Source: Peptostreptococcaceae bacterium
GTDB lineage: Bacteria > Bacillota > Clostridia > Peptostreptococcales > Peptostreptococcaceae
Assembly (NCBI GenBank): GCA_017425305.1
Contig: JAFOOW010000079.1
Span: 1 to 11,524 of the forward strand
Length of the DNA stretch: 11,524 nucleotides
Direction of reading: 5' to 3'
Part shown: piece after piece, positions 1 through 6,796 of the stretch
How the letters are laid out: the number at the start of each line of letters is the position of its first letter
Position numbering within the stretch: the stretch's first letter is position 1
The notes under the pieces: generated by a model
The model's input: only the letters and a program-made list of their open reading frames with translations
Told to the model about the DNA's origin: nothing
The model's database searches: none
Made by a program: the position numbers and the translations under genes

Positions 1-876
1 ACTAGAATAACTGGTGATAAAACTAAGTTATCTACAAGATTTAATAAAATAGTTGAAATAATAGTTGAAGCAGATGCATATGGAAAAATGAGAAATACAG
101 AGTATATAGATAAAGAAGATGTAGTAAAAGCGATAAGAGAAAGAAGAGATAGATTTAGTAGAATAGAAAAAAGAATGGAAGAATCATTGGAGAAAGGATT
201 TACTCTTATAACTACTGAAGGGGAAAAAGTAGGTGTAATAAATGGATTGGCAGTGCTTAATATAGGAGAATATTCATTTGGTAGACCATCAAGAATAACT
301 GTAGCTACATCTCCTGGAAGTAATGGTATAATAAATATAGAACGAGAAGTTGATATGAGTGGACCTATACACAGTAAAGGGGTATTAATATTAACGGGAT
401 TCTTACGTGAGAACTTTACTCAAGATATACCTTTATCATTAGATGCAAGTATTTGCTTTGAACAAAATTATGGTGGTGTAGATGGAGATAGTGCTACAGG
501 TGCTGAAATATATGCATTGTTATCTTCTTTAAGTGAAGTTCCTATTAAACAAAGCATAGCAGCTACAGGTTCTATGAATCAAAAAGGTGATATACAAGTT
601 GTAGGTGGTGTAACTGAAAAAGTAGAAGGATTCTACTTTACTTGTAAAAAACAAGGATTAACAGGAGAGCAAGGAGTTATTTTACCTAAAAATAATTTAA
701 GAAACTTAGTTCTTCAAGATGAGGTAGCTAAAGCTATTGAAGATGGCAAATTCCATATATATCCTGTGGAAAGAATAGAAGAAGCAATTGAAATTTTAAC
801 AGGTAAAAAATATGAAGAGATAAAAGAATTAGTAATAAAAAAATTATTAAAATATAGTGATTTGCAAAATAAATAG
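1..876 (+). CDS. LonB-like ATP-dependent protease, C-terminal part (5' end outside window)
   Basis: The frame is open from base 1, so this is the 3' part of a longer gene: 291 residues are visible and the AAA+ ATPase module with its Walker motifs must lie upstream. The first ~60 visible residues (KLSTRFNKIVEI, EADA) resemble the helical lid that follows the ATPase domain in LonB-type proteases. A Lon S16 proteolytic domain follows. The catalytic Ser sits in GDSATGAE (Ser codon 490-492) and the catalytic Lys in GGVTEKVEGF (Lys codon 619-621), with the family-typical GLTGEQGVILP just after, so the Ser-Lys dyad is intact. The role is ATP-driven degradation of cytoplasmic proteins; the substrates are unknown. 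The ATG at 88 is internal: it has no ribosome binding site and the homology runs through it. A strong terminator follows 8 bases after the stop. The family assignment is firm; the choice of LonB-like over classical LonA rests on the lid sequence and the EGEKVGVINGLAV stretch. Confidence 0.9.
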   Translation, partial: TRITGDKTKLSTRFNKIVEIIVEADAYGKMRNTEYIDKEDVVKAIRERRDRFSRIEKRMEESLEKGFTLITTEGEKVGVINGLAVLNIGEYSFGRPSRITVATSPGSNGIINIEREVDMSGPIHSKGVLILTGFLRENFTQDIPLSLDASICFEQNYGGVDGDSATGAEIYALLSSLSEVPIKQSIAATGSMNQKGDIQVVGGVTEKVEGFYFTCKKQGLTGEQGVILPKNNLRNLVLQDEVAKAIEDGKFHIYPVERIEEAIEILTGKKYEEIKELVIKKLLKYSDLQNK

Positions 877-884
877 TTATAATA

Positions 885-917
885 AAAAAGACAAAAACTT
901 AAGTTTTTGTCTTTTTG
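885..917 (+). terminator. Intrinsic terminator of the Lon-like protease gene
   Basis: Positions 885-900 and 901-916 are perfect reverse complements (16 bp; in RNA the central ACTTAAGT forms the loop). The right arm ends in TTTTT at 912-916. The left arm starts with an A-run, so the hairpin could also work on the opposite strand. It separates the protease gene from nth. Confidence 0.9.
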
Positions 918-1020
918 TTATATATATGATTATTTGGAAAAATATATAATAAACAAAAACATATAAGAACTTTACTAATTGCCAATAATATAAATATTAA
1001 TTTATCAAAAAATAATTTGT

Positions 1021-1049
1021 TTAAGATATTTTAAAAAATGTTATATATT
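1021..1049 (+). promoter_or_regulatory. Candidate sigma-A promoter for nth-vanW
   Basis: TTAAGA (1021-1026, 4/6 match to the -35 consensus), a 17-base spacer and TATATT (1044-1049, 5/6 match to -10) lie 32 bases before the nth start. The region is so AT-rich that chance matches are likely. A promoter is nevertheless expected here because a strong terminator lies between nth and the preceding gene. Confidence 0.3.
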
Positions 1050-1081
1050 AATATATATAAAAGCTAGAGGGGGATTTTACT

Positions 1082-1738
1082 ATGGCTAGAGCAAAAAAGA
1101 AAAATAAGAACAACATAAAAGAAATATTAGATATATTACAAGAAACATATCCAGATGCTAAATGTGAGCTAAATCATACAAGTGCCTTTGAATTATTAGT
1201 TGCAACTATATTATCTGCACAATGTACAGATGTAAGGGTTAATATAGTTACTGATAAATTATTTAAAAAATATAATACAGCAGAAGATTTTGCAGCTTTA
1301 ACTATTGATGAAATTAGTGAAGAAATAAAATCTTGTGGACTATATAAGAGTAAAGCTCAAAAAATAAAAGAAACTTCCGTTATATTATGTTCCAATTATG
1401 GAGGGGAAGTACCTAATGATTTAGATGAATTAACTAAGCTACCTGGAGTTGGAAGAAAAACTGCAAATGTAGTTTTAAGTAATGCTTTTGGAGTTGATGC
1501 AATAGCAGTTGACACTCATGTTTTTAGAGTATCAAATAGAATAGGTTTAGTTAAAACTGAAACACCAGAAAAAACAGAATTTGAACTTATGAAGGTACTA
1601 CCTAAAAAAAGATGGTCACATGCACATCACTTAATAATCTTTCACGGTAGAAGAATATGTAAAGCAAGAAAGCCTGAATGTAACATATGTCCATTAATTA
1701 AGTATTGTGATTATTACCAAGAAGGGAATGTACAATAG
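1082..1738 (+). CDS. nth: Endonuclease III (DNA glycosylase / AP lyase)
   Basis: This base-excision-repair enzyme removes oxidised pyrimidines from DNA and cleaves the abasic site by beta-elimination. All family hallmarks are visible in the 218 residues, a normal length. The helix-hairpin-helix is LPGVGRKTANVVL (about 120-132) with catalytic Lys126, and catalytic Asp144 is in VDTHVFRVSNR. The [4Fe-4S] cluster ligands Cys193, Cys200, Cys203 and Cys209 have the standard C-x6-C-x2-C-x5-C spacing. The early LLVATILSAQCTD segment (38-50) is also typical. The ATG at 1082 is preceded by an AGAGGGGG ribosome binding site at about 1066-1073. The basic first ten residues (ARAKKKNKNN) are a short, probably flexible extension. 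The stop codon shares its last base with the GTG start of the next gene, so the two are co-transcribed and probably translationally coupled. Confidence 0.97.
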   Translation: MARAKKKNKNNIKEILDILQETYPDAKCELNHTSAFELLVATILSAQCTDVRVNIVTDKLFKKYNTAEDFAALTIDEISEEIKSCGLYKSKAQKIKETSVILCSNYGGEVPNDLDELTKLPGVGRKTANVVLSNAFGVDAIAVDTHVFRVSNRIGLVKTETPEKTEFELMKVLPKKRWSHAHHLIIFHGRRICKARKPECNICPLIKYCDYYQEGNVQ

Positions 1739-3087
1739 TGAATAGACATAAGATATATGCTATAGCAATATTAATACTTTGTTTTATAATAGCTTTTCCA
1801 AAAGAATCGTATGCTAATAGTAATAAAAGTAAGATATATAATAATATATATATCGAAAATATTGATATGTCAGGTCTAACAAAAGAAGAAGCAATAGATA
1901 AATTAAAAGAAAGTATATATTGTAATAAAGAAATAAATTTTTTATATGATGAACATATATATCCATTAAGTTTTGATTTTATTGAACTTAATTACAATAT
2001 AGAAGATACAGTAGAAAAAGCTTTTAATATAGGAAGAAATAAAAATATAGTAGATAACACTAAAACAAAAATTAATTTAAAATTAGGGTATAAAATAAAT
2101 TTTAGATTAGAGCCTAAATATAATAATGAAAAAATTAATGACTATATAGAAATTTTATGTAGTCAAATAAATAAAGAGCCTGTAGACGCAACTATTAATA
2201 TAGAACAAGATAATATAAAAGTTACAGATGAGGTTATAGGAATTAAAATAAATAAAGATACTATTAGAGAAACTATAATAGATAAAATAGATGAACTGGA
2301 TTTTAATGAAACAAGTATCCCTATAAATATAATAAAACCTAAATATACTTATGAAAATTTATCTAAAATAAATAGCGTATTAGGAAGTTATAAAACTAAA
2401 TTTAATCTTAGTAATTATAATAGAAGTAATAATATTTATATTGCAACAAATAAAACTAATAATATTTTATTAAATAATAATGAGGAATTTTCTTTTAATA
2501 ACATTATAGGTCAAAGAAGTGAGCAAGCAGGTTTTAAAGAAGCACCAGTTATTATAAATGGAGAAATGCAAAGTGGCTTGGGTGGAGGAATATGTCAAGT
2601 TTCTAGTACTATATATAATGCAGTATTATACTCAGGACTTGAAATAACTGAAGCTAGAAATCACAGTATTCCAAGCTCATATATTGAAAAAGGAAGGGAT
2701 GCTACGGTATCTTATGGAGCAGTAGATTTAAAATTTAGAAATAATTATCAATATCCAATTCTTATACAAAATAAAGTAATAAATGATACCATAGTAACGA
2801 CTATATATGGTAATGATAGATATAAAAGAGAAATAGATATTGTTACAGAACTAGTAGAAACTATACCTAATAAAACTATAGTTAAGGAAAGTAGTGTCAT
2901 GTATAATGGAGAAAATTTTATACAAGAGAAAGGTAGAAGTGGATATAAAATAAAAACATATAGAATATATAAAAATAAAAATGGGGAAATATTATCTAAA
3001 GAATATATAAATGAAAGTTACTATCCACCTATAAATAAAATTATAATTAAGGGAACGAAAATTAGATATAATGGAATTATAGTATAG
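1738..3087 (+). CDS. Exported VanW-family protein with G5-like C-terminal domain
   Basis: This is a 449-residue secreted or membrane-anchored protein of the VanW family, named after an accessory gene of vancomycin-resistance clusters whose biochemical function is unknown. Most members are ordinary cell-envelope proteins, and nothing here points to resistance. Residues 1-26 form a signal sequence (basic MNRHK, hydrophobic stretch to about 20, then ESYA). Residues ~35-200 resemble the peptidoglycan-binding-4-like region often found before VanW domains. The VanW domain spans about 217-345 and includes the signature GGGICQVSSTIYNA (282-295), ARNHSIPSSY and GRDATVSYGAVDLKF. Residues ~371-440 look like a G5 domain (TY....NGE...KEY, then IIIKGT near the end). 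The GTG start overlaps the nth TAG by one base, and an AAGGGA element at 1722-1727 gives a 10-base spacing. Codon use is extremely AT-rich even for this window, consistent with low expression. Function at the wall is inference. Confidence 0.9.
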   Translation: MNRHKIYAIAILILCFIIAFPKESYANSNKSKIYNNIYIENIDMSGLTKEEAIDKLKESIYCNKEINFLYDEHIYPLSFDFIELNYNIEDTVEKAFNIGRNKNIVDNTKTKINLKLGYKINFRLEPKYNNEKINDYIEILCSQINKEPVDATINIEQDNIKVTDEVIGIKINKDTIRETIIDKIDELDFNETSIPINIIKPKYTYENLSKINSVLGSYKTKFNLSNYNRSNNIYIATNKTNNILLNNNEEFSFNNIIGQRSEQAGFKEAPVIINGEMQSGLGGGICQVSSTIYNAVLYSGLEITEARNHSIPSSYIEKGRDATVSYGAVDLKFRNNYQYPILIQNKVINDTIVTTIYGNDRYKREIDIVTELVETIPNKTIVKESSVMYNGENFIQEKGRSGYKIKTYRIYKNKNGEILSKEYINESYYPPINKIIIKGTKIRYNGIIV

Positions 3088-3088
3088 A

Positions 3089-3146
3089 TAGATTAAAAAA
3101 TATAAAATCTCCTAAATTAATAGGAGATTTTATATTTTTTAATCTA
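3089..3146 (+). terminator. 26-bp perfect hairpin, terminator of nth-vanW
   Basis: The arm at 3089-3114 is perfectly complementary to 3121-3146, with a 6-base loop (AATTAA, 3115-3120). The GC-containing core TCTCCTA/TAGGAGA lies next to the loop and is followed by T-rich sequence within the right arm (TTTTATATTTTTT, 3128-3140). The hairpin begins one base after the vanW stop codon. It is symmetrical enough to stop transcription on either strand. Confidence 0.85.
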
Positions 3147-3152
3147 GTAAGT

Positions 3153-3181
3153 TTTTAATAGTTATAAATTTCTGATATAAT
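3153..3181 (+). promoter_or_regulatory. Extended -10 sigma-A promoter for trmL
   Basis: A perfect TATAAT lies at 3176-3181 and is preceded by TGA (3173-3175), the extended -10 arrangement. A weak TTTTAA sits at the -35 position (3153-3158, spacer 17). It falls between the preceding hairpin terminator and the trmL start, giving a leader of about 25 bases. Confidence 0.65.
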
Positions 3182-3212
3182 TATTAAATATAAAAATTTA
3201 GGAGGAAGTTAA

Positions 3213-3683
3213 ATGGCTTTAAATATAGCATTAGTAGAACCAGAAATACCACAAAATACAGGAAATATAATAAGAAGCTGTGCAGCTACAGGTACAAGAC
3301 TTCATCTAGTAAGACCTTTAGGTTTTTGTATGGATGATAAATATTTAAAAAGAGCAGGATTAGATTATTTAGATTTAGTAGAAATAAATTACTATGATAG
3401 TTTCGAAGAATTAAGAGAAAAATATCCAGAATCTAAATTTTTCTATGCTTCAACAAAAGCCAATAAAAACCACTCAGAGGTGGAATATGAAGATGAATCT
3501 TTCATAGTTTTTGGAAAAGAAACAAAAGGGTTACCAGAAAGTTTAATAATGGACAATTTAGAAACAGCTATAAGAATACCTATGGTAGATATAGAAAGAG
3601 CTAGATCACTTAATTTATCAAACTCAGTTGCGATAGTGTTATTTGAGGCATTAAGACAAATAGGATACCCTAATTTAAGATAA
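3213..3683 (+). CDS. trmL: tRNA (cytidine(34)-2'-O)-methyltransferase TrmL
   Basis: This is a SPOUT-class methyltransferase that uses S-adenosylmethionine to 2'-O-methylate the wobble nucleotide of tRNA-Leu isoacceptors (known for E. coli TrmL/YibK). Its 156 residues match the minimal single-domain length of the family. Motif 1 is NTGNIIRSCAATG (15-27), motif 2 is VFGKETKGLPESL (99-111) and motif 3 is IPM.....ARSLNLSNSVAIVLFEALRQ (122-149). These build the trefoil-knot SAM pocket, and the enzyme is expected to act as a dimer. The ATG at 3213 has a strong GGAGGA site at 3201-3206. The gene stands alone, with its own promoter and a terminator after the stop. The family is certain; exact tRNA specificity is by homology. 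Confidence 0.95.
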   Translation: MALNIALVEPEIPQNTGNIIRSCAATGTRLHLVRPLGFCMDDKYLKRAGLDYLDLVEINYYDSFEELREKYPESKFFYASTKANKNHSEVEYEDESFIVFGKETKGLPESLIMDNLETAIRIPMVDIERARSLNLSNSVAIVLFEALRQIGYPNLR

Positions 3684-3708
3684 GTATATATTATATACTA
3701 TATAAAGT

Positions 3709-3742
3709 AGACTATATTAAAAAGTATAATATAGTCTTTTTT
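3709..3742 (+). terminator. Intrinsic terminator of trmL
   Basis: AGACTATATTA (3709-3719) pairs perfectly with TAATATAGTCT (3727-3737) around a 7-base loop, and the right arm runs directly into a T-run (3737-3742). It starts 25 bases after the trmL stop. Confidence 0.85.
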
Positions 3743-3784
3743 ATTTATGCTATATTTTATTTATTCAAAAAATATAGCATAAAT
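3743..3784. repeat. Second inverted repeat between trmL and the BMP lipoprotein gene
   Basis: A 16-bp perfect inverted repeat (3743-3758 against 3769-3784) with a 10-base loop follows directly on the trmL terminator. It contains ATGCTATATTTT and its complement. No T-run follows on the + strand, so it does not look like a second normal terminator for trmL. It ends about 80 bases before the lipoprotein start and 13 bases before that gene's candidate -35. It may be a structural or regulatory element; no function can be assigned from sequence. Confidence 0.6.
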
Positions 3785-3796
3785 TAAAAAATAATG

Positions 3797-3825
3797 TAGA
3801 AATTTTTGAAAAAATAGGATAAAAT
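3797..3825 (+). promoter_or_regulatory. Candidate sigma-A promoter for the BMP lipoprotein gene
   Basis: TAGAAA (3797-3802, 4/6 match), 17 bases, then TAAAAT (3820-3825, 5/6 match), giving a predicted leader of about 34 bases before the ATG at 3866. It is the best-spaced pair in the gap, but the AT-rich background makes it tentative. Confidence 0.4.
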
Positions 3826-3865
3826 TAACTTGAACATAAAAATAAATATAAATAGGAGGGAATTT

Positions 3866-4909
3866 ATGAAATTTAAAAAATTATTATCATTAGGTCTTGT
3901 TACTGTATTAGCAAGTTCAATGTTAGTTGGATGTTCATCTACAAAGTCAGAAGGGGGAGATGCTGCAGCTAACGGTGATGACAAAATGAAGGTTATAATG
4001 ATAACTGACGTAGGTGGAGTAAACGACCAATCATTTAACCAAAGTGCATGGGAAGGTTTAGGAAGAGCTAAAGAAGAATTAGGGGTAGAAGTAGATTACA
4101 TAGAATCTAAGCAAGAATCTGATTATGCAACAAACATAGACATGGCTTTAGACCAAGAGGCTGACTTAGTAATAGGTATAGGATATAAGTTAGAAAAAGC
4201 TATATCAGAAGCTGCTGCAACTTATCCAGATAATAAGTTTGCAATAATTGACTCTGATTTCGGTGGTAATATACCTGCAAACGTTAACTGTATAACTTTT
4301 AAAGCTCAAGAAGCATCTTACTTAGTAGGATTAGTAGCTGGTAGAGTTACAGAAAGCAAAAAAGTTGGGTTCGTAGGTGGAATGGAAGGTCAATTAATAG
4401 AAGAATTTGAAGCAGGATTTACAGCGGGTGTAAAAGCTGCTAACCCAGAGGTAGAAGTATTATCTCAATATGCTAACAACTTTGCTGACCCAGCTAAAGG
4501 AAAAGCAATAACAAACCAAATGATAGCAGATGGTGTTGATATAGTATTCCATGCAGCAGGAGATACTGGAAATGGTGTTATAGAAGCTGCTAAGGAAGCT
4601 GGAAAGAAAGCTATAGGTGTTGATAGAGACCAAAATAATGTTGCTCCAGAAACTATAATAACTTCAGCTATAAAAAGAGTTGACGTAGGTGTATACACTA
4701 CAGTTAAAAACTTATTAGATGATAAATTCGAAGGTGGTAAAGTTGCTACTTACGGATTAAATGAAGATGGTGTAGGAATAGCAGAAACAACTAAAGAAGA
4801 TGTTGATCCATCTGTATTAGAGTTCGTTAATGAACAAGGTGAAAAGATTAAGAAGGGTGAAATAAAAGTTCCATCTACAATGAAGGAAGTTGAAGCAGCT
4901 CAAAATTAA
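3866..4909 (+). CDS. BMP-family nucleoside-binding lipoprotein of ABC transporter
   Basis: This is the extracellular substrate-binding lipoprotein of the BMP/PnrA/Med family, which captures nucleosides for an ABC importer (compare T. pallidum PnrA, L. lactis BmpA, B. subtilis NupN). The mature protein is anchored at Cys23 by the lipobox LVGC after a basic, hydrophobic signal peptide. Then comes a short Gly/Ala/Asp linker and the periplasmic-binding fold. Likely ligand-pocket elements are D48-VGGVNDQSFNQSAW (48-62), Asp129 in IIDSDF, Asp253 in GVDRDQ and Lys270 in SAIKR. The start is set at 3866 (347 residues), where AGGAGGG at 3854-3860 gives correct spacing and the signal peptide begins MKFKKLL; an in-frame ATG at 3830 has no such site. 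Codons are richer in AAC, GAC and TTC than in neighbours such as vanW, suggesting high expression. The gene is followed by its own terminator, upstream of the ATPase and permease genes. The exact nucleoside range is not determinable here. Confidence 0.93.
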   Translation: MKFKKLLSLGLVTVLASSMLVGCSSTKSEGGDAAANGDDKMKVIMITDVGGVNDQSFNQSAWEGLGRAKEELGVEVDYIESKQESDYATNIDMALDQEADLVIGIGYKLEKAISEAAATYPDNKFAIIDSDFGGNIPANVNCITFKAQEASYLVGLVAGRVTESKKVGFVGGMEGQLIEEFEAGFTAGVKAANPEVEVLSQYANNFADPAKGKAITNQMIADGVDIVFHAAGDTGNGVIEAAKEAGKKAIGVDRDQNNVAPETIITSAIKRVDVGVYTTVKNLLDDKFEGGKVATYGLNEDGVGIAETTKEDVDPSVLEFVNEQGEKIKKGEIKVPSTMKEVEAAQN

Positions 4910-4915
4910 TTTGAT

Positions 4916-4950
4916 AAATAAAGACTAGTTATACTAGTCTTTATTTTTTT
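4916..4950 (+). terminator. Intrinsic terminator after the BMP lipoprotein gene
   Basis: A 14-bp perfect stem (4916-4929 with 4933-4946, 3-base loop TAT, core GACTAGT/ACTAGTC) ends in a seven-T run at 4944-4950. It lies 6 bases after the stop codon. It should stop most transcripts before the ATPase gene, making the binding protein a largely separate message. Confidence 0.92.
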
Positions 4951-5140
4951 ATAAATATGTATAACTATAAAAATAAATAGTATAACATAAATTGGCGAAT
5001 AGTACACAATATAATTAAGATTATATTTTAAAAATATACACTTATTTAATTTGATTAACATAATATGTAAAAAAATGTCGATAAAAATTGAAAAGTATAC
5101 AGAATATATAAAAATATGTTGAATAATTACTAAAATTAAA
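4951..5140. other. Non-coding spacer between BMP gene and ATPase gene
   Basis: About 190 bases of very AT-rich DNA lie between the lipoprotein terminator and the promoter of the ATPase gene. There is no plausible coding frame with a ribosome binding site on either strand. The only structure I see is a short palindrome, TATATTTT-A-AAAATATA (5022-5038), of little significance in such sequence. I see no purine riboswitch core and no T-box. Confidence 0.5.
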
Positions 5141-5169
5141 TTGTTATAACTGGTAATATTTAGTATAAT
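5141..5169 (+). promoter_or_regulatory. Sigma-A promoter of the ATPase-permease operon
   Basis: TTGTTA (5141-5146), a 17-base spacer and a perfect TATAAT (5164-5169) make this the best promoter match in the window. Transcription would start near 5176, giving a leader of about 34 bases with a GAGAGGAG ribosome binding site (5191-5198) before the ATG at 5210. Confidence 0.8.
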
Positions 5170-5209
5170 TAAAATGATGAAATATAAATAGAGAGGAGTG
5201 TAAAGAGTT

Positions 5210-6796
5210 ATGGTTAATAGTAATGTAAATTACAGTCAAAAAGTTGTAGAGATGAAAAATATAACTAAAAAGTTCGGAAGCTTTATAGCTAACGAAAATA
5301 TAAACTTGACTGTACATAAAGGTGAAGTACATGCTCTTTTAGGAGAAAATGGAGCAGGTAAATCTACTCTAATGAACATATTATATGGATTATATCAACC
5401 TACTTCAGGGGAAATTTATATAAATGATAAAAAGGTTGATATGAATAATCCAAATGTAGCTATATCACATGGTATAGGAATGGTTCATCAGCATTTTATG
5501 TTAGTTCAACCATTTACAGTTGCACAAAATATAATTTTAGGAACAGAACCTACAAAGGGTATGGGAGCTATAGATATAAAGAAAGCTATAAAAGATGTTG
5601 AAGAAATATCTAAGAAATATGGATTACATGTTGATCCTAATTCAAAGATAGAAGATATAAGTGTAGGTATGCAACAAAGAGTTGAGATACTAAAAGCCTT
5701 ATATAGGGGAGCAGAAATATTAATACTAGATGAACCAACAGCAGTTTTAACACCACAAGAAATAAATGAGCTGATACAAATTATAAGAAATTTAACTAAA
5801 GAAGGTAAGTCAGTAATAATAATAACTCATAAGTTAAAAGAAATAAAAGCTGTTGCAGATAACTGTACAATCATAAGAAGAGGTAAGTACATAGACACTG
5901 TATTGGTTGAAAAAACAACTGAAGATGATTTAGCATCAATGATGGTAGGTAGAGAAGTTAACTTTAAGGTTGACAAAGAAGATGCAAAACCTAAAGAAAC
6001 AATACTAGAAATTAAAAATCTTAATGCTAGAGATAATAGAAATGTACAGATATTAAATAACCTATCACTAGAAGTTAAAGCTGGTGAAATATTAGGTATA
6101 GCAGGTATAGATGGTAATGGTCAATCTGAACTAGTTGAAATACTAACAGGTCTTAAGAAAGCAGACTCAGGAAGTATAACAATAAACGGTAAAGAAATAT
6201 TAAATGACAAGCCTCTTAATATATTTAATAAAGGTATAAAAAATATACCTGAAGATAGACATAAGAGAGGTTTAGTACTTGACTTTACTATAGCAGAAAA
6301 TACTGTACTTCAAAGATACAAGGAACCTACATTCTCTAAAAATGGAGTATTAAACAATGAAGCTATAGAAAAGCATGCTAAGTCTATAGTCGAAGAGTTT
6401 GATGTAAGACCTACAGATTATACTGTAAAATCTAGAGCTTTATCTGGAGGAAACCAACAGAAGGTTATAATAGGTAGAGAAGTTGATAATATAAGAGTTG
6501 ATAAAGCTAAAACAAATCAACCTCAATTATTAATAGCTACACAACCAACTAGAGGACTAGATGTTGGAGCTATAGAATTCGTACATAAAGCTTTAATAGA
6601 GCAAAGAGACGAAGGAAATGGTGTATTATTAGTATCTTTAGAATTAGATGAAGTTATGAATGTATCAGATAGAATAGCAGTAATATACGAAGGACAAATA
6701 GTTGGAATTTTAGATGCAAAAGATGCAGATGAAAATACACTTGGATTCATGATGGCAGGAGGTGTAGAAAATGAGCACAGCTACAAAGAAAGCTAA
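5210..6796 (+). CDS. Nucleoside ABC transporter, double-NBD ATP-binding protein
   Basis: This cytoplasmic ATPase subunit of 528 residues carries two fused nucleotide-binding domains, the usual arrangement for BMP-linked nucleoside importers (NupO-like) and for RbsA-type sugar importers. In domain 1 the Walker A is GENGAGKST (45-53), the Q-loop Gln is 94, the signature is SVGMQQR (151-157), the Walker B is ILILDEP (170-176) and the switch His is 207. In domain 2 the Walker A is degenerate (GIDGNGQSE, 299-307, no Lys). The signature LSGGNQQK (411-418) is canonical, and the Walker B region reads LLIATQPTRGLD with Gln445 in place of the catalytic Glu. One hydrolytically active site is therefore expected; this asymmetry is common in the family. 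IPEDRHKRGLVLDFTIAEN (346-364) is strongly typical. The gene's last 26 bases overlap the first permease gene, whose ribosome binding site lies inside this coding sequence. Confidence 0.95.
   Translation: MVNSNVNYSQKVVEMKNITKKFGSFIANENINLTVHKGEVHALLGENGAGKSTLMNILYGLYQPTSGEIYINDKKVDMNNPNVAISHGIGMVHQHFMLVQPFTVAQNIILGTEPTKGMGAIDIKKAIKDVEEISKKYGLHVDPNSKIEDISVGMQQRVEILKALYRGAEILILDEPTAVLTPQEINELIQIIRNLTKEGKSVIIITHKLKEIKAVADNCTIIRRGKYIDTVLVEKTTEDDLASMMVGREVNFKVDKEDAKPKETILEIKNLNARDNRNVQILNNLSLEVKAGEILGIAGIDGNGQSELVEILTGLKKADSGSITINGKEILNDKPLNIFNKGIKNIPEDRHKRGLVLDFTIAENTVLQRYKEPTFSKNGVLNNEAIEKHAKSIVEEFDVRPTDYTVKSRALSGGNQQKVIIGREVDNIRVDKAKTNQPQLLIATQPTRGLDVGAIEFVHKALIEQRDEGNGVLLVSLELDEVMNVSDRIAVIYEGQIVGILDAKDADENTLGFMMAGGVENEHSYKES
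6757..6764 (+). promoter_or_regulatory. Ribosome binding site of first permease, inside the ATPase gene
   Basis: AGGAGGTG, a near-perfect Shine-Dalgarno sequence, ends 6 bases before the ATG at 6771. It is embedded in the Ala-Gly-Gly-Val codons of the ATPase gene. It fixes the permease start and shows that the 26-base overlap is genuine. Confidence 0.85.

Noticed and set aside
88..90. ATG as a possible start of the protease gene
   Set aside because: The frame stays open to base 1, the upstream residues belong to the LonB-type lid, and no ribosome binding site precedes the ATG. The gene is truncated by the window edge.
1738..3087. VanW as evidence of a glycopeptide-resistance cluster
   Set aside because: No vanH, vanA/B, vanX or vanRS-like gene is nearby. 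VanW-domain proteins with G5 domains are common chromosomal envelope proteins in clostridia.
3830..3832. Earlier in-frame ATG for the BMP lipoprotein
   Set aside because: It adds a 12-residue polar segment before the signal peptide and lacks a ribosome binding site. AGGAGGG at 3854-3860 points to 3866.
3784..3984. Minus-strand frame across the lipoprotein start
   Set aside because: It covers the promoter, ribosome binding site and signal peptide codons of the lipoprotein gene and its predicted protein is low complexity.
4951..5209. Purine riboswitch or T-box leader ahead of the ATPase gene
   Set aside because: No purine-aptamer core, T-box sequence or specifier-type structure is seen, and the leader from the predicted start is only about 34 bases.
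6104..6546. Loss of Walker A Lys and catalytic Glu in the second ATPase domain as inactivation
   Set aside because: This degeneration is usual in nucleoside importers of this family, where one active site suffices; the first domain is fully intact.
6771..6796. 26-base overlap of ATPase and permease genes as a frameshift or sequencing error
   Set aside because: Both proteins have normal ends and an almost perfect Shine-Dalgarno sequence serves the permease ATG, so the overlap is a genuine coupling arrangement.
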